From: Aliihoeflea aestuarii
GTDB taxonomy: Bacteria > Pseudomonadota > Alphaproteobacteria > Rhizobiales > Rhizobiaceae
Reading direction: 5' to 3'
DNA: 64,000 nucleotides
Assembly: GCF_024105665.1 (NCBI RefSeq)
Contig: NZ_JAAAMK010000001.1
Location: 798,338 to 862,337, forward strand
Both the position numbers and the translations under genes were made by a program. The notes beneath the pieces are model-generated. The model was not told the DNA's origin. It ran no database searches and was given only the letters and a program-made list of their open reading frames with translations. How positions within the stretch are numbered: position 1 is the stretch's first letter; every line of letters starts with the position of its first letter. Shown here piece by piece: positions 31,401 through 39,427 of the stretch.

Positions 31401-33977
31401 ACGCTGCTTTCCGTCGCACGGGTCGTTCTTCATACGCGCAACGGAACGATCTTCGACCAGATCGACCGCGCTGAAGCGACCGCCCAGCAGGCATGGGGAC
31501 AGCGGCTGTCAGGCACCGCGAAGCCGGCCGTCAGGCTCCTTGCACGCCTCTCCCCGGTCGCCACCGCCAATGGCGACGGTCTGGAATATTGGAACGGCTA
31601 TGGCGGTTTCGCGGACAAGGGCAGCACCTATGTCGTGCGGCTCGACGGGAAGCGACATACGCCGCAACCCTGGATCAACGTGATCGCCAATGAGAATTTC
31701 GGGTTCCACGTCTCCGCGGAAGGCGCAGCCTTCACATGGAGCCGCAACAGCCGCGATTTTCAGGTCACGCCATGGTCGAACGACCCTGTGACGAACCGGC
31801 CCGGCGAAGGCGTCTACATCGTCGATCGCGACACGGGAGACGCGTTCTCTCCGCTTGCCGCAATGCTGCGCGACCCCTCGCTCGTCTACGAGGCGCGGCA
31901 CGGTGCCGGACTGTCGGCGTTCCAGGTGGAGCGCAATGGCCTCGACGCGACGCTCGAACATCTGGTCGACCCGTCCGATCCCGTCCGCATCTCGCGGTTG
32001 AAGATCACCAATCGCGGCACGACGCCGTCGCGTCTGCGCGTCTACGCCTATGTCGAATGGGTCATGGGCGTAAACCGCACCCGCACGAGTGCGACGACCA
32101 TTCCGGGGCATGATGCAAGTTCCGACATGGTGACCGCGCGCAATCCCTATCATCTCGATTACGGTGACCGCGTCGCGTTTCTGGCCGGCGACCGGCCGTC
32201 CCAGTCCTTCACCTGCGACCGGGGCGAATTTCTCGGCACGAGCGGGTGTTCGGAGCGGCCGGCCGCCGTAATCTCGGGCGCTTCGCTCGGCCGAACCGTG
32301 GAAGCGGGACGCGACATCTGCGGCGCGATCGCCTTCGACATCGACATTCCGGCCGGCGGCGAGGAAGCGTTGCAGATTTATATGGGCGACGCCGGATCGG
32401 CGGCGGAAGCGCGAGAACTGGTGCAGCATCATCGAAGCCTCGCCTTCGATGATAGGCTCGCCGGCAACGCCCGGCAATGGACCGAATTCGCCGACGCGCT
32501 CCAGATCGAAACGCCGGACCCCGCGTTCGACGCGCTGGTCAATCACTGGCTGCCCTATCAGGCATTCGCCTGCCGCATCCGGGCGCGCGCAGCCTTCTAT
32601 CAGGCAAGCGGCGCTTACGGCTTCCGCGACCAGTTGCAGGACACGCTGGCGCTGCTCCTGCAGGATTCATCGCTGGCGCGCGCGCAGATTCTCAATGCCG
32701 CCGGCCGGCAGTTCCGCGAAGGCGACGTTCAGCATTGGTGGTTGCCGCTTTCGGGCGCGGGCGTTCGCACCATGATTTCCGACGACGTGGTGTGGCTTGC
32801 CCATGGCACGCATCGCTATGTCAGCGTGACCGGCGATGAAGCGATCCTCGACGAGTCCCTGCCCTTCCTCGAAGGGGCGGCTCTCGAAGAAGGACAGCAC
32901 GACGCCTTCTATACGCCGCAAGTGTCCAGCGAATCCGCATCGCTCTTCGAGCATTGCGCGCGCGCGCTCGACCTGGCGATCCGGCGAACCGGACCGAACG
33001 GCCTGCCGCTGATTCTCGGCGGCGACTGGAACGACGGTATGAACCGCGTCGGCGAACAGGGGCGCGGTGAAAGCGTCTGGCTCGGCTGGTTCCTCGCCGC
33101 CACCTTGCGCGATTTCGCGCCGATCGCGGCCAAGCGCGGCGATACGGCGCGCGCAGATTCATGGACGCGCCACCTCGACAGGCTGACAATCGCCATCGAG
33201 GAGGCCGGCTGGGACGGCGAGTGGTATCGGCGCGGCTATTTCGACGACGGCTCGCCGCTCGGCTCGAGGCTTTCGGACGAATGCCGGATCGATTCACTTG
33301 CGCAATCGTGGGCGGTGCTTTCCGGTCTTGGCCCCACCGATCGCGCCAACCGGGCCATGACGAGCGCCCAGACGCATCTCATTGACGAGACGAACAGCCT
33401 CATCCGGCTTTTCACGCCGCCGTTTCAAAAGACGCTCAAGGAGCCCGGCTACATCAAGGGCTATCCGCCCGGCGTTCGCGAGAACGGCGGGCAGTACACC
33501 CACGCCGCGACATGGTTCGTACTTGCCCTTGCGGCACTCGGTCGCAGCGACGATGCCTATCACGCGTTTTCGCTGATCAATCCGGTCAATCATGCCGGCG
33601 ATCAAGCGCGAGCCGACCTCTATCGGGTCGAGCCTTATGTCGTCGCTGCCGATGTCTATTCGGAATCCGACCGCGCGGGACGCGGCGGATGGACCTGGTA
33701 CACGGGCTCGGCCGGATGGCTATATCGTGCGGCCGTCGAGGGCATCATCGGCCTCGATGTGAAAGGCGACGCATTCTCTGTGTCGCCGCGGATTCCTGCT
33801 AACTGGAAGGGATTCAAGGCTAAATTGAAAATCCGCAACGCTCGCTACGACATCGTCGTGGAGCGAGGGGAAGCTGATTCCATCCTATTCGACGGAACGC
33901 AGGTGCAACAAATCCCGATTTGGGCAGATGGAAATCACGAGGTTGTCGTGACGGTTGCAAAGGGTGACGACGGCTGA
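25455..33977 (+). CDS. ndvB: cyclic beta-1,2-glucan synthase
   Basis: This giant inner-membrane enzyme (2840 residues) builds cyclic beta-1,2-glucan from UDP-glucose and is close in length to Brucella Cgs and rhizobial NdvB/ChvB. Membrane helices cluster near residues 405-475, 805-860 and 930-980. Between the first two lies the GT84 glycosyltransferase domain with an aspartate motif (FVLTLDADTRM, near 622). The C-terminal half resembles glycoside phosphorylases (GH94): ILGGDWNDGMNRVGEQGRG near 2520 and YPPGVRENGGQYTHAATW near 2672. In Brucella that domain controls ring size. The gene is followed by ndvA and opgC in the same direction. These glucans act in periplasmic osmoadaptation and in host interaction. 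Confidence 0.96.
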   Translation: MNIQTDPARISDAAPLLPAAVDTPIRFAPGNDFTLQALGYDLASGRYEPEFDLYELDLRKRATENADIILSVVTYLGQAQQNADPITPAAEWLLDNHYLVEDTIVQVRRDLPASFFRKLPVTTLPDGRRVPRALVLAWTYVAHSDSAISVTGFETMVAAFQEVEPLAIGELWALPSLLRFVLVENLRRLAVRVKRAHEMRDVANKVADQALAQGSVEEELRVLATYEAHARDTTFATQLLFRLRDGTQYASSALAWLETELEKFDLDAEEIARREHATLSAGNVTTGNIIKGLRLVDDTDWTVWFEELSHVDRMLRAHTDFADLDFHSRDQYRRSIEELAGGTDLTEGDVTERAIAMAEDRSTAFGRSAPPDIGLFVVGPKRPELEHAIGYTPQWPTRIRRFYKLTSWAGIVVPAALLTAVLLAAVGFTLGGIGLPTAAVILLLALFFLPASEAAFGLYNTIASLIVEPTRLIGYEYKEGVPDDARTLVALPILIGSRDDVEDALHNLEVHYLANMQGELDFALLSDWKDSESEQTTEDAELLDYAQKRVFALNERYPRDARPRFHVLHRRRLYNDAEGVWMGWERKRGKLHELNALLRGDLDTTFIAPTTPLPENVQFVLTLDADTRMTRDAVAKLVGKLSHPLNRPVIDGKTGRIVSGYGILQPRVTPSLTTGNEASFFQRIFSANRGVDPYVFAVSDVYQDLFDSGTFTGKGLYHVDAMEAALKDRIGENAVLSHDLLEGAYARCALVTDVELIEDYPTQYSVDASRNHRWIRGDWQLLPFIFEPGSGVPGLSRFKMIDNLRRSLTPISWVLASIAGWMLLPFAYAVQWQALLILSLVLALTYSIVDALMPRDSEATLRSHFSALGREIAFATGQVVLKVVLIAHQAWSSADAILRTLYRMFVSRRHLLEWRTASDAARSGSEDLASYYAMMIGSVVIALVGFSLAVIADHSGAVVAGLFLLFWSGAPAFAWLISRSAETEDKLVVDPVDAAKLRTAARRTWLYYETFVTSEHNFLPPDNYQEIPMPVVASRTSPTNVGIYLLSIVSARDFGWISLAEAVHRIEQTITTIEKMERHRGHLYNWYDTKTLKPLLPLYVSSVDSGNLAGHLVTVAATCNIWAQAPAAHLQGDYTGILDNVTILAESLDELPDDRRPLRPLRQRLRERIDGMRRAVETIRREPETAAIRTINLAVLTAEIRKLARAIHEEIGSQASETLALWADKLDASCQSHISDSYIEDDRLASLRSKLVELRDRSRKYAFEMDFSFLMRGDRKLLSIGYRVDQRQLDEACYDLLASEARLTSLFAIAKGDVPTDHWMRLGRPITLVGFYGALVSWSGSMFEYLMPPLVMKEPLGGILNQTNNLIITRQIRYARAKGIPWGISESAYNARDREMTYQYTNFGVPGLGLKRGLSQNTVIAPYATLLAAQFKPREAVANLAELELIGGRGRYGYYDAIDFTPTRVPTGSDHAVVRNYMAHHTGMSIVAVANVIFEGRMRDRFHSDAVIEAAELLLQEKAPRDVPATKIRAEAGDRISEEEIETSSDIRVIADPVNALPATTLMSNGYYSVMLTARGTGYSRSGEISVTRWSGDPIEDRSGTFLFVTDTATGAWWSATGDPKSADGESCEAVFSDDKATFVKRVGTLTAKVEAIVVAEANGEARRITITNHGDTDRHLEITSFGEIALAPEASDQAHPAFSKMFVETTIANDGSLILARRNKRAEGEAPVALAHFVTAGAGIAREARAETDRRVFLGRGRSIVDPAAFDHHGAFGGTEGFTLDPIMSIRCKVRVPAGKEVSLTYWTLVAATEEDARASAIRFDNPGSFERQAMLAWTRSQVQTRHVGLSLADAAGVQRLARYLLYPDPALRAPAELIADGLGRQSALWPTSISGDFPIFALRIADVADLEIVSSALRMQEYLRTHGMVTDLVIVNEQAASYVQDLQQAIEQLCDNSRLRGRELGPRQHIFAVRRDLMDDETYKTLLSVARVVLHTRNGTIFDQIDRAEATAQQAWGQRLSGTAKPAVRLLARLSPVATANGDGLEYWNGYGGFADKGSTYVVRLDGKRHTPQPWINVIANENFGFHVSAEGAAFTWSRNSRDFQVTPWSNDPVTNRPGEGVYIVDRDTGDAFSPLAAMLRDPSLVYEARHGAGLSAFQVERNGLDATLEHLVDPSDPVRISRLKITNRGTTPSRLRVYAYVEWVMGVNRTRTSATTIPGHDASSDMVTARNPYHLDYGDRVAFLAGDRPSQSFTCDRGEFLGTSGCSERPAAVISGASLGRTVEAGRDICGAIAFDIDIPAGGEEALQIYMGDAGSAAEARELVQHHRSLAFDDRLAGNARQWTEFADALQIETPDPAFDALVNHWLPYQAFACRIRARAAFYQASGAYGFRDQLQDTLALLLQDSSLARAQILNAAGRQFREGDVQHWWLPLSGAGVRTMISDDVVWLAHGTHRYVSVTGDEAILDESLPFLEGAALEEGQHDAFYTPQVSSESASLFEHCARALDLAIRRTGPNGLPLILGGDWNDGMNRVGEQGRGESVWLGWFLAATLRDFAPIAAKRGDTARADSWTRHLDRLTIAIEEAGWDGEWYRRGYFDDGSPLGSRLSDECRIDSLAQSWAVLSGLGPTDRANRAMTSAQTHLIDETNSLIRLFTPPFQKTLKEPGYIKGYPPGVRENGGQYTHAATWFVLALAALGRSDDAYHAFSLINPVNHAGDQARADLYRVEPYVVAADVYSESDRAGRGGWTWYTGSAGWLYRAAVEGIIGLDVKGDAFSVSPRIPANWKGFKAKLKIRNARYDIVVERGEADSILFDGTQVQQIPIWADGNHEVVVTVAKGDDG

Positions 33978-34191
33978 AAACGCTATGCCGCAATCGCACC
34001 GCAATTTGCGATCAAACTTTCAATTGATCAAAGATTTCCGATTGTTACAGCATCACGGAAAGTAACGAACGACCGCGCATTCGTGAAGCGTACGACGAAA
34101 CCATTCCTCCCATATCAGATTGTCCGAGTCCGTAATCGGGCGTAGCGTGAATTTTGTTGCGCTGCACAATACCGAGTGAAAGGCCTGCACC

Positions 34192-35967
34192 GTGTCCCTT
34201 GTGGAAGTGTACTGGAGAACGTTGACCTACCTTGCAGCGGCACGCGGCAAGGTTGCGGTCATCTGTGGCTCCAACGTCCTCCTCGCCATCGTGGCCATCG
34301 CCGAGCCGATCCTTTTCGGCCGCATCATCGATGCGATCTCCGAAAAGAGCGATGTGACGCCTACGCTTGCCGCCTGGGCCGGGCTCGGCGTCTTCAACAT
34401 CATCGCGTTCGTTCTCGTTTCGCGTGGTGCCGACAGGCTTGCGCACAAGGTGCGCGGCGACGTCCTTTCGCGGTCCTACGAGAACATGATCACCATGCCG
34501 CTCTCCTGGCACAGCAAGCGCGGCACGTCCTATTCGCTGCACACATTGCTGCGCGGCGTCGAGGCGATGTTCTCGCTGTGGCTGGAGTTCATGCGCCAGC
34601 ACCTGTCGACGGCCGTGGCGCTCGTGCTCCTGGTACCGACGGCGATCGCGCTCGACCTTCGCATGTCGATGGTTCTTCTGGCGCTTGGCGTTTCCTATGT
34701 GACGATCAACCGGATCGTCATGAAGCGCACCAAGGACGGGCAGGCCGCCGTCGAGCAGCACTACCATAAGGTGTTCGCGCATGTCAGCGACTCGGTATCG
34801 AACGTGTCGGTCCTGCAAAGCTACGGCCGCGTCCAGCAGGAGACGCAGGCCCTCAAGGAGCATGTGCAGCGCCTGATCAACGCGCAGTATCCCGTTCTGG
34901 ATTGGTGGGCGATCGCCAGCGCGCTCCAGCGCCTGTCCTCCACGATTTCGATGATGGTCGTCCTGATCATCGGCGCCATCCTCGTCTCGCGCGGCGAGCT
35001 GCGCATCGGCGACGTCGTTGCCTTCACCGGCTTTGCGACGCTCCTGATCAGCCGTCTCGACCAGATCACAGGCTTCGTCAATCAGGTGTTCGAGGCACGG
35101 GCCAAGCTCGAGGCCTTCTACGAGGTCGAGGATGCCGTCCAGGAACGCTCCGAAACCTATGGTGCGAAGGAACTCGGAAACGTCGAAGGGCGCATCGTCT
35201 TCGACAACGTCAACTTCCGCTTCCCCGGCACCAGCGAGGGCGTGAGCGACATCTCGTTCTCGGTCGAGGCTGGCCAAACCGTCGCCATCGTCGGCCCGAC
35301 CGGTGCGGGCAAGACGACGCTGATCAACCTTCTCCAGCGCGTCTTCGATCCCTATTCGGGCACGATCACCATCGACGGCATCGATACGCGCAGCGTGTTG
35401 CGCGGCTCGCTGCGCCGCCAGATGGCGACCGTCTTTCAGGATGCGGGCCTGCTCAACCGTTCGATCGAGCACAATATTCGCCTCGGCCGCGAGGATGCGC
35501 TTAATGACGACGTGCATCATGCCGCCCGTGCGGCGGCGGCCGAAGGGTTCATCCTGGGCAAGTCCGAAGGATACGACACCGTCGTCGGCGAGCGCGGCGG
35601 CCAGCTTTCGGGCGGCGAGCGCCAGCGGATCGCGATCGCGCGTGCGATCCTGAAGGATGCGCCGATTCTGGTTCTGGACGAAGCGACGAGCGCGCTCGAC
35701 GTGGAGACAGAAGAGCAGGTCAAGGAAGCGATCGATCGCTTGCGCGAAAATCGTACGACCTTCGTCATCGCCCACCGCCTGTCGACCGTTCGCGACGCCG
35801 ATCTCGTGATCTTCATGGATAGCGGCCGCATCGTCGAGATGGGCGGCTTCGACGAACTCGCCCGGCGCAACGGCCGCTTCGCAAGCCTTCTTCGGGCGGG
35901 CGGCCTGCTCAATGATGAAGAGGTGCGGCGTTCGATCCGGCTCGCACCGGCCATCGAGGCGGCGTAA
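34192..35967 (+). CDS. ndvA: cyclic beta-1,2-glucan export ATP-binding/permease protein
   Basis: This ABC half-transporter of 591 residues matches NdvA/ChvA in length and start (MSLVEVYWRTLTYLAAARGK). Residues about 1-320 hold six membrane helices. The ATPase domain has Walker A (VGPTGAGKTTLINLL), signature (LSGGERQRIAIARAIL), Walker B (ILVLDEATSALD) and the H-loop (TFVIAHRLSTV). The start is GTG at 34192, with an AAAGG about 8 nt upstream. The gene lies 214 bp after ndvB and is terminated at 35990. Known role of the family: moves cyclic glucan from cytoplasm to periplasm as a homodimer. The spacing suggests its own promoter in the gap, though none was identified. Confidence 0.96.
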   Translation: MSLVEVYWRTLTYLAAARGKVAVICGSNVLLAIVAIAEPILFGRIIDAISEKSDVTPTLAAWAGLGVFNIIAFVLVSRGADRLAHKVRGDVLSRSYENMITMPLSWHSKRGTSYSLHTLLRGVEAMFSLWLEFMRQHLSTAVALVLLVPTAIALDLRMSMVLLALGVSYVTINRIVMKRTKDGQAAVEQHYHKVFAHVSDSVSNVSVLQSYGRVQQETQALKEHVQRLINAQYPVLDWWAIASALQRLSSTISMMVVLIIGAILVSRGELRIGDVVAFTGFATLLISRLDQITGFVNQVFEARAKLEAFYEVEDAVQERSETYGAKELGNVEGRIVFDNVNFRFPGTSEGVSDISFSVEAGQTVAIVGPTGAGKTTLINLLQRVFDPYSGTITIDGIDTRSVLRGSLRRQMATVFQDAGLLNRSIEHNIRLGREDALNDDVHHAARAAAAEGFILGKSEGYDTVVGERGGQLSGGERQRIAIARAILKDAPILVLDEATSALDVETEEQVKEAIDRLRENRTTFVIAHRLSTVRDADLVIFMDSGRIVEMGGFDELARRNGRFASLLRAGGLLNDEEVRRSIRLAPAIEAA

Positions 35968-35989
35968 AACCCGTTGCGCCAACTATGTG

Positions 35990-36012
35990 AAAGGCCGCCA
36001 TTGGCGGCCTTT
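35990..36012 (+). terminator. hairpin terminator after ndvA
   Basis: A perfect 10-bp stem (AAAGGCCGCC / GGCGGCCTTT, 3-nt loop) begins 23 bp after the ndvA stop. The stem ends in TTT and is followed by CCTATTTC, an adequate but not strong T-tract. Confidence 0.7.
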
Positions 36013-36221
36013 CCTATTTCAGTGGATACTGAAACGAAGTTTTTCCAAATGTGATGGCGCGTGTGGATCGGATTGGCTACTTGACACGTTAATCAAGCGC
36101 TTCGGACCACTGCTCCAAGTCTAACGGCATTGGTCGGTACAGCGCGGACTTAAGCCTCAGGAAGGGACGCCTGGCTCGCGAAGCGGCTTGAACCCGTTTC
36201 GCACCGTTGGAATCTGTACGC

Positions 36222-37403
36222 ATGAGCAATGGCAATCAATCCCTTCGCGATACGAGGATCGATGTGATCCGCGCCATCGCCCTCCTGACGATTTTCGTGA
36301 ATCACGTTCCGGGAAATCCGATCGAGGTCATCACGCACAAGAATTTCGGCTTTTCGGACTCGGCCGAAGCTTTCGTCCTCGTGTCCGGCATTTCGGCCGC
36401 ACTCGCCTATGGCCTGAAATTCGAAACCGGCAATCGCCTTATCGTGACGTTGAAGACGTGGCGTCGCGCGGGCGTTCTCTATATCGCGCAGCTTGGCACG
36501 ACGATGGCGACGATCGGCATCTTCTCGTTCTTCGCGCTTTATTTCGGTGCGCCGCATCTGCTCGCCAAGATCAACATCGAGCCGGTAATGACCGATACGG
36601 CCGCAGCGCTGCTCGGCGTCGTGACGCTCGGGCACCAGCTCGGCTACAACAATATCCTGTCGATGTATGCCGTCGTGTTGTTGATGCTGCCGCTGTTCCT
36701 GCTCATCGGAACGTTCAGCATCGGCTGGATGGTGGCGGCATCCGGTATCATGTGGCTCGTCGCGGGGTTGCTTCCGATCGCGCCGCCGCACTTTCCGAAC
36801 AACGGCTACTGGTTCCTGAACCCGTTCTCCTGGCAGTTGCTGTTCGTGCTCGGACTGGCGGCCATGATGCACATCAAGCGGGGCGGCAGCCTGCCGGTCA
36901 ATCGCTGGCTGGTCGGCGCCGCGGCGCTCTATTTGACGATCGCGCTTTTGTGGGTCCGCCTCCCGCTTTGGGGCCTCGACGTGTCGATGGGTCTGCCGAG
37001 CATCTTCACCGGCTTCAGCAAGACGTTCCTGTCACTGCCGCGAATGATGCACGTCGTTGCGATCGCCTATCTCCTTTATGCGCTGCCGGCCGTGTCGAAT
37101 ATCTTCCGCACGAGCGTCGACAATCCGCTTGCGGTGCTGGGGCGTTATGCCTTGCCCGTTTTCGTCGTCGGCACGATCCTGTCGATGGCCGCCCAGGCCT
37201 GGCGCGGCGTTTTCCCGCCGACAATCATCTCGGACGTGACGATCGTCGCCGTGGGCATCGCTCTCCAGTTCGCGCTCGCCTATTACATCGACTGGTATCG
37301 CAGGCTCATTCGCACGCCCGCCAAGGAGCCGCGTCGCGTCGTCCTGCATGGACGTGAACTGTCCCCGGTTCCGGCACGGCCGAACAAGAACCAGCCGCGA
37401 TAG
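36222..37403 (+). CDS. opgC: OpgC-family membrane acyltransferase (probable cyclic glucan modifier)
   Basis: This 393-residue membrane protein has about ten hydrophobic helices. The N-terminal signature DTRIDVIRAIALLTIFVNHV, with the catalytic-type His, is followed by ITHKNFGFSDSAEAFVLVSG, which matches the OpgC domain of the acyltransferase-3-like superfamily. Known OpgC/Cgm proteins add succinyl groups to osmoregulated periplasmic glucans. Its location directly after ndvB-ndvA, beyond a terminator and a 209-bp gap, makes cyclic glucan the likely acceptor. The donor (probably succinyl) is inference. ATG 36222 fits the family start; a TTG at 36207 is an alternative. A 14-bp hairpin lies 9 bp after the stop. 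Confidence 0.88.
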   Translation: MSNGNQSLRDTRIDVIRAIALLTIFVNHVPGNPIEVITHKNFGFSDSAEAFVLVSGISAALAYGLKFETGNRLIVTLKTWRRAGVLYIAQLGTTMATIGIFSFFALYFGAPHLLAKINIEPVMTDTAAALLGVVTLGHQLGYNNILSMYAVVLLMLPLFLLIGTFSIGWMVAASGIMWLVAGLLPIAPPHFPNNGYWFLNPFSWQLLFVLGLAAMMHIKRGGSLPVNRWLVGAAALYLTIALLWVRLPLWGLDVSMGLPSIFTGFSKTFLSLPRMMHVVAIAYLLYALPAVSNIFRTSVDNPLAVLGRYALPVFVVGTILSMAAQAWRGVFPPTIISDVTIVAVGIALQFALAYYIDWYRRLIRTPAKEPRRVVLHGRELSPVPARPNKNQPR

Positions 37404-37412
37404 GCCGAACAA

Positions 37413-37445
37413 AAAGAAGCGCCCCGCATGACGGGGCGCTTCTTT
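37413..37445. terminator. bidirectional terminator between opgC and livM
   Basis: A perfect 14-bp stem (AAAGAAGCGCCCCG at 37413-37426, its complement at 37432-37445, loop CATGA) has A-rich sequence on one side and TTT within the other arm. It separates the convergent opgC and liv operons and can terminate both. Confidence 0.9.
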
Positions 37446-37465
37446 GATGCCCGACTGGAAACCGG

Positions 37466-38461
37466 TCAGAGCGTTTTCTTCAGCCATTTCTGAAGGACCC
37501 CGACGATGCCCTCGCGGAACAGCATCACGCAGATGACGAACACGATGCCCTGTACGATCGTCACCCATGCGCCCCACGTCGCCAGATAGTTCTGCATGGA
37601 GACGATGACGACGGCGCCGACGATCGGGCCGAAGACCGTGCCCATTCCGCCAAGCAGCGTCATCAGGACCACCTCGCCCGACATCGTCCAGTGCACGTCG
37701 GTCAGCGAGGCGAGCTGGAACACGAACGCCTTGGTCGCGCCGGCAAGGCCGGCCAGCGTCGCCGAGAGGACGAACACCGTCAGCTTGTAGCGGTTGACGT
37801 GATAGCCGAGCGAGATCGCGCGCGGCTCGTTCTCGCGGATCGCCTTCAGCACCTGACCGAACGGCGAGTGGATGACCCGGTAGATGATCAACAGGCCGAT
37901 GAATGTGATGGCGAGCACCATCCAGTAAGTCGCGAAATGGCTCTGGATCGATATCAGGCCGAAGAGGTTTCCGCGCGGCACGCCCTGAATGCCGTCCTCG
38001 CCGCCGGTAAACGGCGCCTGAAGCGCGAAGAAATAGATCATCTGCGCGAACGCGAGCGTCACCATCGCGAAATAAATGCCTTGGCGGCGGATGGCGAGCG
38101 AACCGAAGATGAGGCCGAGCAAAGCCGCCGCGCCGGTTCCAGCGAGGATCGAGAGTTCGGGCGACAGCCCCCAGACCTTTGCCGCATGCGCCGCCACGTA
38201 GCTCGCCGAGCCGAAATAGGCGGCATGTCCGAAGGACAAAAGACCGCCGAAGCCGAGCAGCAGATTCAGCGCGCAGGCGAACAGCGCAAAGCACAGAATC
38301 TTCATGACGAAGACCGGATAGAGCATGAATGGCGCGATGATGCCGGCTGCAAGCAGCAGCGCAAGGATCACCATGTGACGGGCCGGCATGCCCATCCCCT
38401 TCTTGCGGATGCGCGGTTCGGCGACCGCGGAAGCGGCGTCTGTTTCAGTCACGGCGGTCAT
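37466..38461 (-). CDS. livM: branched-chain amino acid ABC transporter permease LivM
   Basis: This 331-residue inner-membrane permease is the last gene of the liv operon. It has about ten hydrophobic segments. The family motif LLLGFGGLLSFGHAAYFG is present, as is the cytoplasmic EAA-like loop (LKAIRENEPRAISLGYHVNRYK) that docks with the ATPases. The N-terminus is a 40-residue cytoplasmic tail with a basic patch (RIRKKG). Its ATG overlaps the livH stop by one base (TGATG). Codons further upstream in this frame belong to a shadow of livH. The substrate could be branched-chain amino acids or another small amide or amino acid, since LIV-type systems vary widely. Confidence 0.93.
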   Translation of the reverse strand: MTAVTETDAASAVAEPRIRKKGMGMPARHMVILALLLAAGIIAPFMLYPVFVMKILCFALFACALNLLLGFGGLLSFGHAAYFGSASYVAAHAAKVWGLSPELSILAGTGAAALLGLIFGSLAIRRQGIYFAMVTLAFAQMIYFFALQAPFTGGEDGIQGVPRGNLFGLISIQSHFATYWMVLAITFIGLLIIYRVIHSPFGQVLKAIRENEPRAISLGYHVNRYKLTVFVLSATLAGLAGATKAFVFQLASLTDVHWTMSGEVVLMTLLGGMGTVFGPIVGAVVIVSMQNYLATWGAWVTIVQGIVFVICVMLFREGIVGVLQKWLKKTL

Positions 38462-39348
38462 CACGCGGTCCTCCCGAACAGGCCGGCGGGCTTGATCATC
38501 AGCACGATGGCCATGATGACGAAGATGACGACGGCGGACCCCTCGGGATAGAAGACGCGTGTCAGTCCCTCGACGAGACCGAGGCCGAAACCGGTGAGGA
38601 TCGCACCCAGGATCGACCCCATGCCGCCGATGACGACCACGGCGAAGACGACGATGATCAGTTCGGCGCCCATGTTGGGATTGACCGAGTAGATCGGCGC
38701 GGCAAGCACGCCGGCAAACCCCGCCAGCGCCACGCCGAACCCGTAGGTGAGCGTGATCATCAAAGGCACGTTGATGCCGAAGGCGCCGACCAGCGTCGGA
38801 TTCTCGGTCGCGGCGCGCAGATAAGCGCCCAGCCGCGTCTTCTCGATCACGAACCAGGTGCCCAGACATACGAACAGCGAAGCGACGACGACCCAGCCGC
38901 GATAGTTCGGCAGGAACATGAAGCCGAGATTCTGTCCGCCGGCAAGCTGCGGCGGAATGCTGTAGGGCAGGCCCGATATGCCGTAATTGTTGCGCAGCAC
39001 GCCCTGCATGATCAGCGCGATGCCGAAGGTCAGAAGCAGGCCGTACAGATGGTCGAGATGATAGAGCCTCGATATCAAAAGCCGCTCGATGACGATGCCG
39101 GTCGCGCCGACGATCACCGGCACCAGAAACAGCGCCCACCAGTAGCTGATGCCGAGATAGTTCAAGAGCATCCAGGCCACGAATGCGCCGAGCATGTATT
39201 GCGCGCCATGCGTGAAGTTGATGATGTTGAGCAGGCCGAAGATGATCGCCAGCCCCAATGACAGCATCGCATAGAACGAGCCGTTGATCAGGCCGAGCAG
39301 AAGCTGGCCGAAAAGAGCCTGCGGCGGAATGCCTATGAGCTCGAACAT
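38461..39348 (-). CDS. livH: branched-chain amino acid ABC transporter permease LivH
   Basis: This 295-residue permease is the dimer partner of LivM. The start MFELIGIPPQALFGQLLLGL is followed by INGSFYAMLSLGLAIIFGLL and IINFTHGAQYMLGAFVAW, the classical LivH signature. The docking loop is TRLGAYLRAATENPTLVGAFG. ATG 39348 was preferred to an in-frame start 12 codons upstream because family homology begins there. It lies 79 bp after the binding-protein gene and is coupled to livM by a 1-bp overlap. Confidence 0.93.
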   Translation of the reverse strand: MFELIGIPPQALFGQLLLGLINGSFYAMLSLGLAIIFGLLNIINFTHGAQYMLGAFVAWMLLNYLGISYWWALFLVPVIVGATGIVIERLLISRLYHLDHLYGLLLTFGIALIMQGVLRNNYGISGLPYSIPPQLAGGQNLGFMFLPNYRGWVVVASLFVCLGTWFVIEKTRLGAYLRAATENPTLVGAFGINVPLMITLTYGFGVALAGFAGVLAAPIYSVNPNMGAELIIVVFAVVVIGGMGSILGAILTGFGLGLVEGLTRVFYPEGSAVVIFVIMAIVLMIKPAGLFGRTA

Positions 39349-39427
39349 GTGCGCTTCCCGTAGTCGAGGACGTAATCGGTGCAAAGGGCGCGCGGTTTCT
39401 CCCGCGCGCCTTTCGTCAGGTCGGGAA

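Noticed and set aside
29697..31433. 578-codon minus-strand frame inside ndvB
   Set aside because: It is opposite a conserved part of the cyclic glucan synthase, and no motif or ribosome binding site was seen.
34045..35982. 645-codon open frame on the minus strand covering ndvA
   Set aside because: It lies entirely antisense to a clear ABC transporter. Long antisense frames arise in GC-rich genes because stop codons are rare; the translation shows no domain.
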